Shown: positions 16,865 to 25,162 of the stretch, one piece after another
Numbering within the stretch: the stretch's first letter is position 1
Layout of the letters: every line of letters begins with the position of its first letter
Source: Marinomonas posidonica_A
GTDB lineage: Bacteria; Pseudomonadota; Gammaproteobacteria; Pseudomonadales; Marinomonadaceae
Length of the DNA: 64,000 nucleotides
Direction of reading: 5' to 3'
Assembly (NCBI RefSeq): GCF_043643765.1
Contig: NZ_JBHZSP010000002.1
Span: forward strand, 1-64,000
Notes under the pieces: model-generated
What the model was told of the DNA's origin: nothing
What the model saw: the letters and a program-made list of their open reading frames with translations, nothing else
Database searches by the model: none
Program-made: the position numbers and the translations under genes

Positions 16865-17743
16865 TTAAAGTTTTTGCAATGCATCAATTCGATCTCGAAT
16901 TGGCGGGTGGCTTGAAAACAGTTCACCTAGCGTCGGTCTTTTGCCTTGGCGGATGCCGAAGGCCATCATAGAGTCTGGCATGTGAGTTTCTTCGTGCTCC
17001 TGCTGTAAACGCGCTAAGGCTGCGATCATGGCGCCTTTGCCAGCAAGTTTTGCTCCAGCTTCATCGGCGCGGAACTCACGAAAACGTGAAAACCACATTA
17101 CGATCATGGAAGCCAAGATGCCAAATAAAATCTCAAAAACGAACGTTGCGATGTAGTACCCCCAACCAACCGACCCTTCATTGTCGTCTTTGCGAAGAAA
17201 CTGATCTACTGCGTAAGCGGCAATGCGGGCAAAGAACATGACAAAGGTGTTAACCACACCCTGTATTAGAGAAAGGGTGACCATGTCGCCGTTTGCTACG
17301 TGGCCAATCTCATGCCCTAATACCGCTTTAATTTCATCTGGTGGAAAGCGCTCTAGCATGCCGCTGGAAACTGCTACTAAAGCATCGTTTTTATTCCAAC
17401 CTGTTGCGAAAGCATTGGCATCGTGAGAGGGGAAGATGGCGACTTCAGGCATGCGGATGCCGGCGTTATCAGACAGCTCCTTGACGGTATCTAACAGCCA
17501 AGCTTCTTTATGGTTACCTGGTTGTTCGATAACCACTGCACCGGATCCACGCTTCGCCATGAATTTAGACAAAAGCAACGAGATAAGACTTCCGGCAAAA
17601 CCGAAAACGGCGCAGAAAATCAGCAAATTGCTAAAATTCAGACCATTGCTGGTCATATAGCCATTAACACCTAATAAGCTCAACACTATGCCTGCCACGA
17701 CCATGACAGCAAGGTTGGTTAAAAGGAAAAGAATGATACGCAT
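16865..17743 (-). CDS. htpX: Membrane-bound zinc metalloprotease HtpX
   Basis: HtpX is an inner-membrane M48 protease that degrades misfolded membrane proteins alongside FtsH. The 292-residue protein has two N-terminal membrane segments (about 3-22 and 37-60), the zinc site GHEIGH, two further hydrophobic helices, a downstream FRADEAGA segment supplying the third zinc ligand, and the conserved SSHPPIRDRI near the C-terminus. The length is typical. It is convergent with the PilZ gene and lies 79 bases downstream of alaA. Confidence 0.96.
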   Translation of the reverse strand: MRIILFLLTNLAVMVVAGIVLSLLGVNGYMTSNGLNFSNLLIFCAVFGFAGSLISLLLSKFMAKRGSGAVVIEQPGNHKEAWLLDTVKELSDNAGIRMPEVAIFPSHDANAFATGWNKNDALVAVSSGMLERFPPDEIKAVLGHEIGHVANGDMVTLSLIQGVVNTFVMFFARIAAYAVDQFLRKDDNEGSVGWGYYIATFVFEILFGILASMIVMWFSRFREFRADEAGAKLAGKGAMIAALARLQQEHEETHMPDSMMAFGIRQGKRPTLGELFSSHPPIRDRIDALQKL

Positions 17744-17822
17744 TTTACTATGCTCCTAGAAAGACTGGTAAGAAGCATAGTAGGGTTTTAATGGATTATT
17801 TCAAGATGTCAGATTAAGGATT

Positions 17823-19040
17823 TTAGCGTCTCAATCTATGCAAGAAGGCAGCGAATCGTTCCATTGCTGGAGTGAGTTCTTCTATATGAGGTAGGAAGAC
17901 AAAACGTACGTGATCTGGCGTTGGCCAATTAAAGCCTGTGCCTTGAACGATGAGTACTTTTTCTTCTTGCAAAAACTGCAGAACTAAATCCATGTCGTTT
18001 TGTATCTGGTAGACCTTAGGGTCTAGCTGTGGGAACAGATACATTGCCCCTTGAGGTTTGTGGCAATTGACGCCTGGGATTGAATCTAGCACCTCAAAGG
18101 CCACCTTACGTTGTTCATATAATCGGCCGCCCGGAATAATCAGCTCATTGATGCTCTGATAGCCACCAAGAGCGGTTTGGACCGCATGTTGTGCTGGCAC
18201 GTTAGCACAGAGTCGCATAGAACTGAGGATGTCTAAACCATCAATGTAATCAGAAATTTTGCTGCGATCACCAGTAATGGTCATCCAGCCTGAACGAAAG
18301 CCTGCGGTTCGATATACTTTTGATAAGCCGCCAAAGGTGACACAAGGAATGCGACCTTCTGTTAATGTGGCTGTGGGTATGTGTTGTGCCTCGTCATAAA
18401 GGATCTTGTCATAAATTTCATCGGAGAAAATAAGTAAATTATGTTCATCCGCTAAATCGACAATAGCCTGTATCAGACTTTTTTCATACACTGCCCCTGT
18501 AGGATTGTTCGGGTTAATAATGACAATGGCTTTGGTCTTATTTGAGATTTTCGCACGTATATCATTAATATCAGGTTGCCAACCGGAACCTGGATCGCAC
18601 ATATAGTGTCTAACATAGCCGCCGGACAGGGTCGCGGCAGCTGTCCAAAGTGGATAGTCCGGTGCAGGAATTAAAATTTCATCGCCGTCATTAAGCAGGG
18701 CTTGCATGGCCATCACAATTAACTCACTGACGCCGTTACCCATCCATACGTGATTGACGTCAGCGGACTTAATGCCCATAGCTTGGTATTTTTGCATGAC
18801 GGCTTTACGGGCGGAAAAAAGCCCTTTGGATTCACAGTAGCCCTGTGATGTGGGTAGGTTGCGGATGACGTCGACTAAAATCTCATCCGGAGCTTCAAAG
18901 CCAAATGGCGCGGGATTGCCAATGTTAAGTTTTAGAATACGTTGACCTTCTTCTTCCATGCGCATGGCTTCTTTAAGAACGGGTCCACGGATTTCATAAC
19001 AGATGTTGGCGAGTTTGTTTGATTTACGAATTTGCACCAA
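17823..19040 (-). CDS. alaA: Alanine-synthesising pyridoxal-phosphate aminotransferase
   Basis: This 405-residue class I/II aminotransferase matches the AlaA (YfbQ) group, the main glutamate-pyruvate transaminase of E. coli. The family start MVQIRKSNKLANICYEIRGP is present, as are NPNNPTGAVY and the PLP lysine in FGGLSKVYRTAGFRSGW. It is divergent from msrB with 62 bases between the start codons. A related transaminase such as AlaC is less likely, given the N-terminal match. Confidence 0.9.
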   Translation of the reverse strand: MVQIRKSNKLANICYEIRGPVLKEAMRMEEEGQRILKLNIGNPAPFGFEAPDEILVDVIRNLPTSQGYCESKGLFSARKAVMQKYQAMGIKSADVNHVWMGNGVSELIVMAMQALLNDGDEILIPAPDYPLWTAAATLSGGYVRHYMCDPGSGWQPDINDIRAKISNKTKAIVIINPNNPTGAVYEKSLIQAIVDLADEHNLLIFSDEIYDKILYDEAQHIPTATLTEGRIPCVTFGGLSKVYRTAGFRSGWMTITGDRSKISDYIDGLDILSSMRLCANVPAQHAVQTALGGYQSINELIIPGGRLYEQRKVAFEVLDSIPGVNCHKPQGAMYLFPQLDPKVYQIQNDMDLVLQFLQEEKVLIVQGTGFNWPTPDHVRFVFLPHIEELTPAMERFAAFLHRLRR

Positions 19041-19102
19041 TTTGTCCTTATATAAAGCTGGGCGAAATCAGTAACTTTACACCTAACTTGGGAGCATTCA
19101 AG

Positions 19103-19513
19103 ATGGCTGAGTCAGTTAACGAGGAAAAAATTGTGAAATCGGAAGATGAGTGGCTGCAAGAGTTGCCAGAAGATGTATTTAATATTGTTCGTAAAAAAGG
19201 CACAGAAAGAGCTTTTACTGGAAAATACGAAAAATTTTATGAGCCAGGTGAGTATCATTGTCGCTGTTGTGGTGCGCTTTTGTTTCATTCAGATACCAAG
19301 TACGACTCTGGGTCCGGTTGGCCAAGTTTTTATGATGCTAATATGTCGAACATTGAAGAAAAGACAGATGTTTCTTGGATGATGCAGCGTACTGAGATTA
19401 TTTGTCGTCAGTGTGATGCACACTTAGGGCATGTTTTTGAAGATGGTCCGCAGCCGACTGGATTACGTTATTGTGTTAATTCCGCTTCTTTGTCTTTTAA
19501 AGATAAGGAATGA
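19103..19513 (+). CDS. msrB: Peptide-methionine (R)-S-oxide reductase
   Basis: MsrB reduces methionine-R-sulfoxide in damaged proteins. The ATG at 19103 gives 136 residues, with GGGAG at 19090-19094. The frame is open back to 19019, but that part overlaps the alaA start and lacks family similarity. Two CxxC pairs (CRCC and CRQC) form the structural zinc site; the catalytic Cys is in GLRYCVNSASL. The signature GSGWPSFYDA is present. A terminator follows. Confidence 0.95.
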   Translation: MAESVNEEKIVKSEDEWLQELPEDVFNIVRKKGTERAFTGKYEKFYEPGEYHCRCCGALLFHSDTKYDSGSGWPSFYDANMSNIEEKTDVSWMMQRTEIICRQCDAHLGHVFEDGPQPTGLRYCVNSASLSFKDKE

Positions 19514-19550
19514 CGTATTGATGTTGGCTACTGGTACTTGGAATAGAATA

Positions 19551-19579
19551 GGGCAAGTCGATTGACTTGCCCTTTTTTT
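19551..19579 (+). terminator. Terminator of msrB
   Basis: A 9-bp stem (19551-19559 with 19564-19572) with a GATT loop is followed by seven T. It runs up against the stop of the convergent lipoprotein gene. Confidence 0.88.
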
Positions 19580-19581
19580 AT

Positions 19582-20151
19582 TTATTTTAATAGGCTAATA
19601 ATGTTCGGATCGGCCAATAAACGAGTAACGGTTTGACTCGCAAGTTCATTCATATCTTCCTGGATGCTAGATTGATAAGGCATGGTGCCATATTCACGAA
19701 CTTTCTGAGAGCCGAAGTTGGCTTTGTAGGTTTGGCCTTTAGCGGCTAATACGACATTAAGTTCAAAATCCATTGTTGCAACGGTTTTAAGAGTGTCAAC
19801 TTTGGTTGTGTAGCTCATTTTAGTGATATGGATTTGTAAATCGGCTGCAGGCAAAACGCCTTGGTCTGGTGTAAACCCGAGTTGACGTAAGCCGGTGATA
19901 ATACTTTCTTTAACGCTTTCCTTTATGTCGTTGGTTGTATAGATGTCAGCGCGTTCATTCAATCCCGTCTTAATTGAGCCAATGTTGTTGGTAAGTTTGG
20001 TGTTAGTAGAAACCTTAATGACTCGTTCATTTGTTAGGTTGATATTTTCAATGGCTGCTTTGGGTTCGACGCTAATATAGTGTGTTGTTGAGCAACCTGC
20101 TAAAAGTAGCGTCGAGATGGATAGGGCGAGAATGAGGGATTTGTTTCGCAT
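19582..20151 (-). CDS. YajG-like lipoprotein
   Basis: This 189-residue protein has a lipoprotein signal peptide with the lipobox LLAGC (Cys20) and a body resembling the YajG family of outer-membrane lipoproteins. The function is unknown; YajG genes often lie near the peptidoglycan-recycling gene ampG, which is not seen here. It is convergent with msrB. Lipidation is a sequence-based prediction, and the family assignment is from memory of the pattern. Confidence 0.75.
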   Translation of the reverse strand: MRNKSLILALSISTLLLAGCSTTHYISVEPKAAIENINLTNERVIKVSTNTKLTNNIGSIKTGLNERADIYTTNDIKESVKESIITGLRQLGFTPDQGVLPAADLQIHITKMSYTTKVDTLKTVATMDFELNVVLAAKGQTYKANFGSQKVREYGTMPYQSSIQEDMNELASQTVTRLLADPNIISLLK

Positions 20152-20220
20152 AAGAGCTCCGTTAATATTGATTTTTAAAGAGGTTTTTCTCTAAGTCGCT
20201 TAAATTAATGAAAAAAACTG

Positions 20221-20248
20221 TTGATTTTAAGATTAGTAACAGTAATAT
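20221..20248 (+). promoter_or_regulatory. Candidate promoter of the tRNA cluster
   Basis: TTGATT (20221-20226) and TAATAT (20243-20248) are 16 bases apart and followed by a GC-rich stretch (ACGCACCCGC). That discriminator type is common at stringently controlled stable-RNA promoters. The first tRNA begins 33 bases later. Confidence 0.6.
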
Positions 20249-20281
20249 ACGCACCCGCTCACACAGCAAGATTATGTTTTA

Positions 20282-20357
20282 GTCCCATTCGTCTAGAGGC
20301 CTAGGACACCGCCCTTTCACGGCGGTAACAGGGGTTCGAACCCCCTATGGGACGCCA
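20282..20357 (+). tRNA. tRNA-Glu (anticodon UUC), copy 1
   Basis: A full cloverleaf is readable. The acceptor stem is GTCCCAT/ATGGGAC, the anticodon stem CCGCC/GGCGG has loop CTTTCAC (anticodon TTC), the T arm is GGGGTTCGAACCCC, and CCA is encoded. It differs from the second copy only by a compensated pair in the anticodon stem. Confidence 0.95.
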
Positions 20358-20415
20358 ATCTTAAATTGATTGCAACATAGTCTAACGGTAAAAGCAGTGA
20401 GTGATAAGTTTTTTT

Positions 20416-20488
20416 GCGGGAATAGCTCAGTGGTAGAGCACAACCTTGCCAAGGTTGGGGTCGCGAGTTCGAGCCTCGTTTCCCGCTC
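20416..20488 (+). tRNA. tRNA-Gly (anticodon GCC), copy cut by the assembly gap
   Basis: The acceptor stem GCGGGAA/TTCCCGC, D arm, anticodon loop TTGCCAA (anticodon GCC) and T arm are complete. The sequence runs into N after the first C of CCA. It is identical to the copy at 20593 over its visible length. Confidence 0.93.
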
Positions 20489-20588
20489 NNNNNNNNNNNN
20501 NNNNNNNNNNNNNNNNNNNNNNNNNNNNNNNNNNNNNNNNNNNNNNNNNNNNNNNNNNNNNNNNNNNNNNNNNNNNNNNNNNNNNNNN
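20489..20588. other. Assembly gap of exactly 100 N
   Basis: A run of exactly 100 N joins two identical tRNA-Gly copies. The round length suggests a placeholder of unknown true size. Identical flanks suggest a repeat-caused break, so further Gly/Glu tRNA units may be missing, or one of the two copies may be a duplicated contig end. Confidence 0.95.
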
Positions 20589-20592
20589 TTTT

Positions 20593-20667
20593 GCGGGAAT
20601 AGCTCAGTGGTAGAGCACAACCTTGCCAAGGTTGGGGTCGCGAGTTCGAGCCTCGTTTCCCGCTCCA
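20593..20667 (+). tRNA. tRNA-Gly (anticodon GCC), complete copy
   Basis: This 75-base tRNA is identical to the copy left of the gap, with encoded CCA at 20665-20667. The anticodon loop TTGCCAA gives GCC, which reads GGC and GGU. Confidence 0.95.
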
Positions 20668-20678
20668 TTTCAAAATAT

Positions 20679-20754
20679 GTCCCATTCGTCTAGAGGCCTA
20701 GGACACTGCCCTTTCACGGCAGTAACAGGGGTTCGAACCCCCTATGGGACGCCA
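20679..20754 (+). tRNA. tRNA-Glu (anticodon UUC), copy 2
   Basis: It has the same sequence as copy 1 except that the anticodon stem is CTGCC/GGCAG, a compensatory C-G to T-A change that keeps pairing. CCA is encoded. It lies 11 bases after the tRNA-Gly and 47 bases before pabC. Confidence 0.95.
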
Positions 20755-20801
20755 TTCTTTTTTGCGCTATCATAGCTGACTTTAATTTGAGCTTATTAGC
20801 C

Positions 20802-21629
20802 ATGACTTGGTTTGTTAATTACACATTAGACACTTCAATTGCACCTGCTGATCGTGGATTAGCTTATGGTGATGGTGTGTTTGAAACCGTTCATGCCAAT
20901 CAAAATGGATTCTTACGTTTACCCTCTCATTTAGCTCGCTTGTACAAAGGCCTAGAAAAGCTCTTAATGCCCTTTGATGCTGAGCAAAAAGAACAGCTAT
21001 CTTATTTTTTACAAACCATTTTGCCTGATTACCTTAATAGCGATGCTGTTGTGAAAATAATAGTGACTCGTGGACAGGGTGGGCGAGGTTATCAGCCGCC
21101 CAAAACGGTAACGCACACCATCATAATCGGTATTTTACCGTTTCCCGACTATCAAGCTGAAAGCCTTCAAGGGGTTGGGGTGTCGCTGTCGCCTGTACCG
21201 GTTAATGCAAATCCGTATTTAGCGGGTATTAAACACCTTAATCGACTTGAGCATGTGATCGCCAAACAGCATTTGGCGGTTAATGATTTTGAAGCCATCA
21301 TGTTGGACTCTCAGGGTAATGTTATCGAAGGTATACAGAGCAATGTCTTTTGGTTTAAAGATGACTGTCTATGTACTCCCGCTTTAGATCAGGCTGGCGT
21401 GGAAGGGACATACAGACAGGCAATTCTGGCCGAAATGGCAACGCAATCGACCTTGATAGAGAGCTTCACCGCGAAACACTTGCTAGCAGCGGATGAAGTG
21501 TTTATGGCGAACAGTTTAATGAAAATCGTTCCCGTTGTTCGGATTGATCGTCAAACCTTTACGATCGGTTCGAAGACTAAAAAATTACAATCTTTGATGC
21601 AAGCTAAGGAAATGCATGGCATACATTAA
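20802..21629 (+). CDS. pabC: Aminodeoxychorismate lyase
   Basis: PabC removes pyruvate from 4-amino-4-deoxychorismate to give p-aminobenzoate for folate. The 275-residue fold-type IV PLP protein starts MTWFVNYTLDTS at the ATG 20802. It shows DRGLAYGDGVFETV and the PLP lysine in AGIKHLNRLEHV. Its last 14 bases overlap mltG. The pabC-mltG-tmk-holB order is classic for gammaproteobacteria. Confidence 0.94.
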   Translation: MTWFVNYTLDTSIAPADRGLAYGDGVFETVHANQNGFLRLPSHLARLYKGLEKLLMPFDAEQKEQLSYFLQTILPDYLNSDAVVKIIVTRGQGGRGYQPPKTVTHTIIIGILPFPDYQAESLQGVGVSLSPVPVNANPYLAGIKHLNRLEHVIAKQHLAVNDFEAIMLDSQGNVIEGIQSNVFWFKDDCLCTPALDQAGVEGTYRQAILAEMATQSTLIESFTAKHLLAADEVFMANSLMKIVPVVRIDRQTFTIGSKTKKLQSLMQAKEMHGIH

Positions 21630-22647
21630 ATGGTTCTACCGAGCAGTGTTTCTCATAATTACCTTGTTGGCCTTATGTGCTGGCTATCTTTATGTACAGG
21701 TAACCTCCCCAATCGCGTTATCTGAATCCATTACGTTTGAAGTCATCAAAGGTGACAGTGCATACAGTTTGGGGCACCGTTTACATTCAGACGGTCTCAT
21801 TAAACAGCCATATCTAACTCGTGTTGTGGCCAAGTTAAAACCAGCTTGGGTGCCTAAAGTAGGGAAGTATGCGCTTGATCCTAGCATGAACTTAATACAG
21901 GTAATGTCTTTATTCGATTCAGGCGAATCCATTTCTTACGATATCACCCTGTTAGAAGGTAAAACGACGCAGGATTATCTATTGGCAATGAAAGCCAAAG
22001 GTAATATCAAAATGACTTTACTGGGTTTATCTGACAAAGAAATCGCCGAAAAGCTGGCGCTTAAAGTGGCTCATCCAGAAGGTCGTTTCTTTGCTAATAC
22101 CTATCGATATCACGATGGTGACACGGATGTGAGTATTTTAAAGCATGCGAACGGTTTGTTAGTAAATACGCTGGACGTACTATGGCAGAACAAGGCGGAG
22201 GGGTTACCTTATAAAACCCCTTATGACGCTTTGATTATGGCATCCATTATTGAAAAAGAAACGGCGGTACCGGCAGAGCGTCCTTTGATCGCGAGAGTCT
22301 TCATCAGCCGTTTACAAAAACGCATGCGATTGCAAACGGACCCAACGGTAATTTATGGTTTAGGTGATGAATTTACAGGCAATTTGACGCGCAAAGGGTT
22401 ACAGTCAAAATCGCCTTACAATACCTATCGTGTTTATGGTTTGCCACCGACGCCCATTGCCAATGTTGGACGTGAAGCCATAGCGGCCGCACTGAACCCG
22501 GGTCAAACTAAGGCACTTTACTTTGTCGCTAAAGGGGATGGTTCGCATGCCTTTTCTAACACCTTAAAAGAGCATAATCGAGCGGTAAGAAAATATCAGT
22601 ATAAGCGTCGAGACGATTATCGTTCCACGCCTGAAGTTGCGCAGTAG
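21616..22647 (+). CDS. mltG: Endolytic murein transglycosylase MltG
   Basis: MltG is an inner-membrane lytic transglycosylase that cuts nascent glycan strands and so terminates their growth. The 343-residue protein has one N-terminal membrane helix (about 7-28), a LysM-like region and the YceG domain. The catalytic Glu is in ASIIEKE (Glu213, equivalent to E. coli Glu218); LQTDPTVIYG and SPYNTYRVYGLPPTPIANVG are the conserved C-terminal elements. It overlaps pabC and is followed by tmk. Confidence 0.95.
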   Translation: MAYIKWFYRAVFLIITLLALCAGYLYVQVTSPIALSESITFEVIKGDSAYSLGHRLHSDGLIKQPYLTRVVAKLKPAWVPKVGKYALDPSMNLIQVMSLFDSGESISYDITLLEGKTTQDYLLAMKAKGNIKMTLLGLSDKEIAEKLALKVAHPEGRFFANTYRYHDGDTDVSILKHANGLLVNTLDVLWQNKAEGLPYKTPYDALIMASIIEKETAVPAERPLIARVFISRLQKRMRLQTDPTVIYGLGDEFTGNLTRKGLQSKSPYNTYRVYGLPPTPIANVGREAIAAALNPGQTKALYFVAKGDGSHAFSNTLKEHNRAVRKYQYKRRDDYRSTPEVAQ

Positions 22648-22659
22648 AAGGTGAATGCC

Positions 22660-23298
22660 ATGAAAGGAAAATTTATTACCCTTGAGGGTGGCGAAGGCAG
22701 TGGTAAGTCAACCGCCATCGAATCGATTAAGCAATGGCTTGATGAGCATTCCATACCATACCTGATGACACGTGAGCCTGGTGGGACGCCTTTAGCAGAA
22801 GATATTCGTAATTTAATTTTGCAAGCAAGAGAGGAATCTGTCAGTGATATGGCAGAGTTACTGCTGGTCTTTGCGGCACGAGCTCAACATATTGCGGAAA
22901 AAATTCGGCCAGCGCTTGAGCAGGGCATTTGGGTGATCAGTGATCGTTTCTTGGACTCATCTTATGTGTATCAGGGAAATGCTCGAGGCGGATCCTTTGC
23001 CATCATAGATCAATTGGCTGAATGGGTGGTGGCCGATTGTCAGCCTGATGCGACTTTGCTGCTAGATGTTTCTGTGGAAGTTGGTCAGCAACGAGTAGTG
23101 CAGCGTCAGCAGCAAGATAGATTAGATAAAGAGTCGTTTAACTTCCATGAGAAAGTGAGGCAAGGTTTTCTAGAACGTGCCGAAGCAGAGCCACAGCGAG
23201 TGTCCATTATCGATGCAAGTCAAGATATTGAATCGGTAAAACGACAGATTCAAGCTGAACTCGATCGTTTACAGTCAAATTGGACTTCAGGGAACTAG
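22660..23298 (+). CDS. tmk: Thymidylate kinase
   Basis: Tmk phosphorylates dTMP to dTDP. The ATG at 22660 is preferred, because GAAGG lies 8-12 bases upstream and the family begins MKGKFITLEGGEGSGKST; an in-frame GTG at 22651 is possible. The 212-residue protein has the P-loop GGEGSGKS, the DR motif SDRFLDSSYVYQG and a lid segment with RQQQDRLD. The next gene starts two bases after the stop. Confidence 0.95.
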   Translation: MKGKFITLEGGEGSGKSTAIESIKQWLDEHSIPYLMTREPGGTPLAEDIRNLILQAREESVSDMAELLLVFAARAQHIAEKIRPALEQGIWVISDRFLDSSYVYQGNARGGSFAIIDQLAEWVVADCQPDATLLLDVSVEVGQQRVVQRQQQDRLDKESFNFHEKVRQGFLERAEAEPQRVSIIDASQDIESVKRQIQAELDRLQSNWTSGN

Positions 23299-23300
23299 AC

Positions 23301-24236
23301 ATGTCAATTGCTCCTTGGTTGCAACAAAGTCAACAGCACATTCAGCGCCTCAAGGCGTCTGGGGATTTATCTCATGCGCTACTGATTACTGGCGCTGATG
23401 GTGTTGGACAAGAGTCTTTGGCGTTTGCGATGGCAAAAGATTTAATGTGCGAATCTCAGCAAGCGGCGGCGTGTGGTCAATGTCATTCTTGCCAATTAAT
23501 GGCAGCGGATACGCACCCTGATTTTCGGGTGCTGGATGGTGAATCGGGCACGATCAAGGTTGATCAGATTCGCAACCTAGTGCAAAAAATCACACAGAAA
23601 CCACAAGTCGGTCAAACCAAAGTAGTGCTGATTAGTCATGCTCAGTCAATGAACGTTAATGCTGCAAACGCTGTGCTTAAAGCGTTAGAAGAACCATCTG
23701 ATCGCACTTTCTTTTTGTTAACGAGTTCACAATCAACCAGTTTGTTACCGACTATTCGCAGTCGCTGTTTATTAGTGAATGTGCCGACACCTAATATTAC
23801 TCAAGTGGATGCTTGGCTTGCACAATACAACCCTGAAGCCAATTTAAGCCGCTTATTCTGGTTAACGACTCAACCTTTTCGCTTGTTATCGATTGATAAA
23901 AACCAAAAAACCGAATTGTTTTTAAGCTTGCCAGATAAAGTGAATCAGTTATTACAGCAAGAAATGACGGTGGCAGAGTTTCTAAAAGGACTAGATAGTC
24001 AAAATATCGAAGATTATTGCAATGGTTTGGCCGCCATACTTCATCAGTCGCTGTGTCATTCCGCAGGCGCCCCCTTGCACCCTTCGTTGGAAGCGGCCTA
24101 CGCCAATCTGATTCGTCGAATTGGCATACGAGCCTTGATGGATCGCTATCAGGCCATACAAAATTTGAAATTGGCCCTACAAAAAACAAATTTAAACCCC
24201 ATTATGCAATTAACAAACGAATTAAATCAGTGGTAA
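23301..24236 (+). CDS. holB: DNA polymerase III subunit delta'
   Basis: Delta' is the stator of the clamp loader that loads the sliding clamp during replication. The ATG at 23301 (MSIAPWLQQ) has AGGGA upstream and gives 311 residues. It has an AAA+ fold with a degenerate P-loop (TGADGVGQES), as is usual for delta', a zinc module CGQCHSC, and the SRC motif in TIRSRCLLVN. The position between tmk and tatD is canonical. Confidence 0.93.
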   Translation: MSIAPWLQQSQQHIQRLKASGDLSHALLITGADGVGQESLAFAMAKDLMCESQQAAACGQCHSCQLMAADTHPDFRVLDGESGTIKVDQIRNLVQKITQKPQVGQTKVVLISHAQSMNVNAANAVLKALEEPSDRTFFLLTSSQSTSLLPTIRSRCLLVNVPTPNITQVDAWLAQYNPEANLSRLFWLTTQPFRLLSIDKNQKTELFLSLPDKVNQLLQQEMTVAEFLKGLDSQNIEDYCNGLAAILHQSLCHSAGAPLHPSLEAAYANLIRRIGIRALMDRYQAIQNLKLALQKTNLNPIMQLTNELNQW

Positions 24237-24243
24237 CTCTTGT

Positions 24244-25050
24244 ATGTTGATCGACACCCATTGCCATTTAGACATGTTAGATTTGGCGCCTTACGATAAT
24301 AATTTAGACCTTGCAATTGATGCGGCTCACCAGCAGGGCGTACGCCAACTTCTGAGTATTTCAGTCGACCTTGATAAAATAGACACGATTCTGACTTTTA
24401 CCCAGCGTGATGGTGTTTTTGCCAGTTGTGGTGTGCACCCATTGCAAACTGAGGGGCTATTGGCTGATCCTCAACGTCTGCTTGAACTGGCCAAGCATCC
24501 TAAAGTAGTGGCGATTGGTGAAACAGGGTTAGATTATTTTTACGAAAAATCCAGCGAGATTCACTTGGCGCAGCAAGACAGTTTTAAACATCATTTGATC
24601 GCTGCTGGTGAGCTTGGATTGCCTGTTATTGTTCATACACGTGAGGCGAAAAAAGACACCTTGTCCTTGATTCGACAGCATGGTAACCCTAATTCTGCCG
24701 GAGTTTTGCATTGTTTCACGGAAGATTATGAGATGGCCAAAGCCGCCGTAGATGAAAATTATCTGATTTCCATCTCAGGCATTGTGACCTTTAAAACAGC
24801 ACAAGATTTAAAAGAAACAGTTCAAAAATTACCGCTTGAATCTTTGATTGTGGAAACGGATTCGCCTTACCTTGCTCCCGTACCATACCGTGGTAAGAAA
24901 AATGAGCCGAAATATGTCGCCGAGGTAGCACAATATGTCGCCGATTTAAAAGGCATTCGTTATGAAGAGCTATTAGAGGCTACGGCGACAAACTTCCATC
25001 GTGTCTTTAACAGAGTGCCCATGAACGAGCACTTAGTTCTTAGCGTTTAG
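24244..25050 (+). CDS. tatD: TatD-family metal-dependent DNase
   Basis: This 268-residue TIM-barrel hydrolase has the metal ligands DTHCHLD at the N-terminus, GETGLDYFY, VHTREA, HCFTE and VETDSPYLAP. The position downstream of holB matches the YcfH/TatD subgroup. The family has 3'-5' exonuclease and D-aminoacyl-tRNA hydrolase relatives; the cellular role is uncertain. In many pilus-bearing gammaproteobacteria a pilZ gene lies between holB and tatD; here only seven bases separate them. Confidence 0.9.
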   Translation: MLIDTHCHLDMLDLAPYDNNLDLAIDAAHQQGVRQLLSISVDLDKIDTILTFTQRDGVFASCGVHPLQTEGLLADPQRLLELAKHPKVVAIGETGLDYFYEKSSEIHLAQQDSFKHHLIAAGELGLPVIVHTREAKKDTLSLIRQHGNPNSAGVLHCFTEDYEMAKAAVDENYLISISGIVTFKTAQDLKETVQKLPLESLIVETDSPYLAPVPYRGKKNEPKYVAEVAQYVADLKGIRYEELLEATATNFHRVFNRVPMNEHLVLSV

Positions 25051-25061
25051 TATTTTTGTAG

Positions 25062-25087
25062 GACTGTCACTCAACTGAGTGTTAGTC
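25062..25087 (+). terminator. Possible weak terminator after tatD
   Basis: An imperfect stem (25062-25073 with 25076-25087, one mismatch and one G-T pair) lies 12 bases after the stop. There is no clear T-tract, so it may act only as a stabilising hairpin. Confidence 0.35.
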
Positions 25088-25162
25088 TTACCTATTTATC
25101 ATTTACAGACCCCAAGCATGACAAGTTAGCTATTACTTGTTATCTCATAAGGAAGCTCATTG

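Noticed and set aside
20317..20693. Open reading frames spanning the N gap on both strands
   Set aside because: They run through 100 unknown bases and are built from tRNA sequence; not genes.
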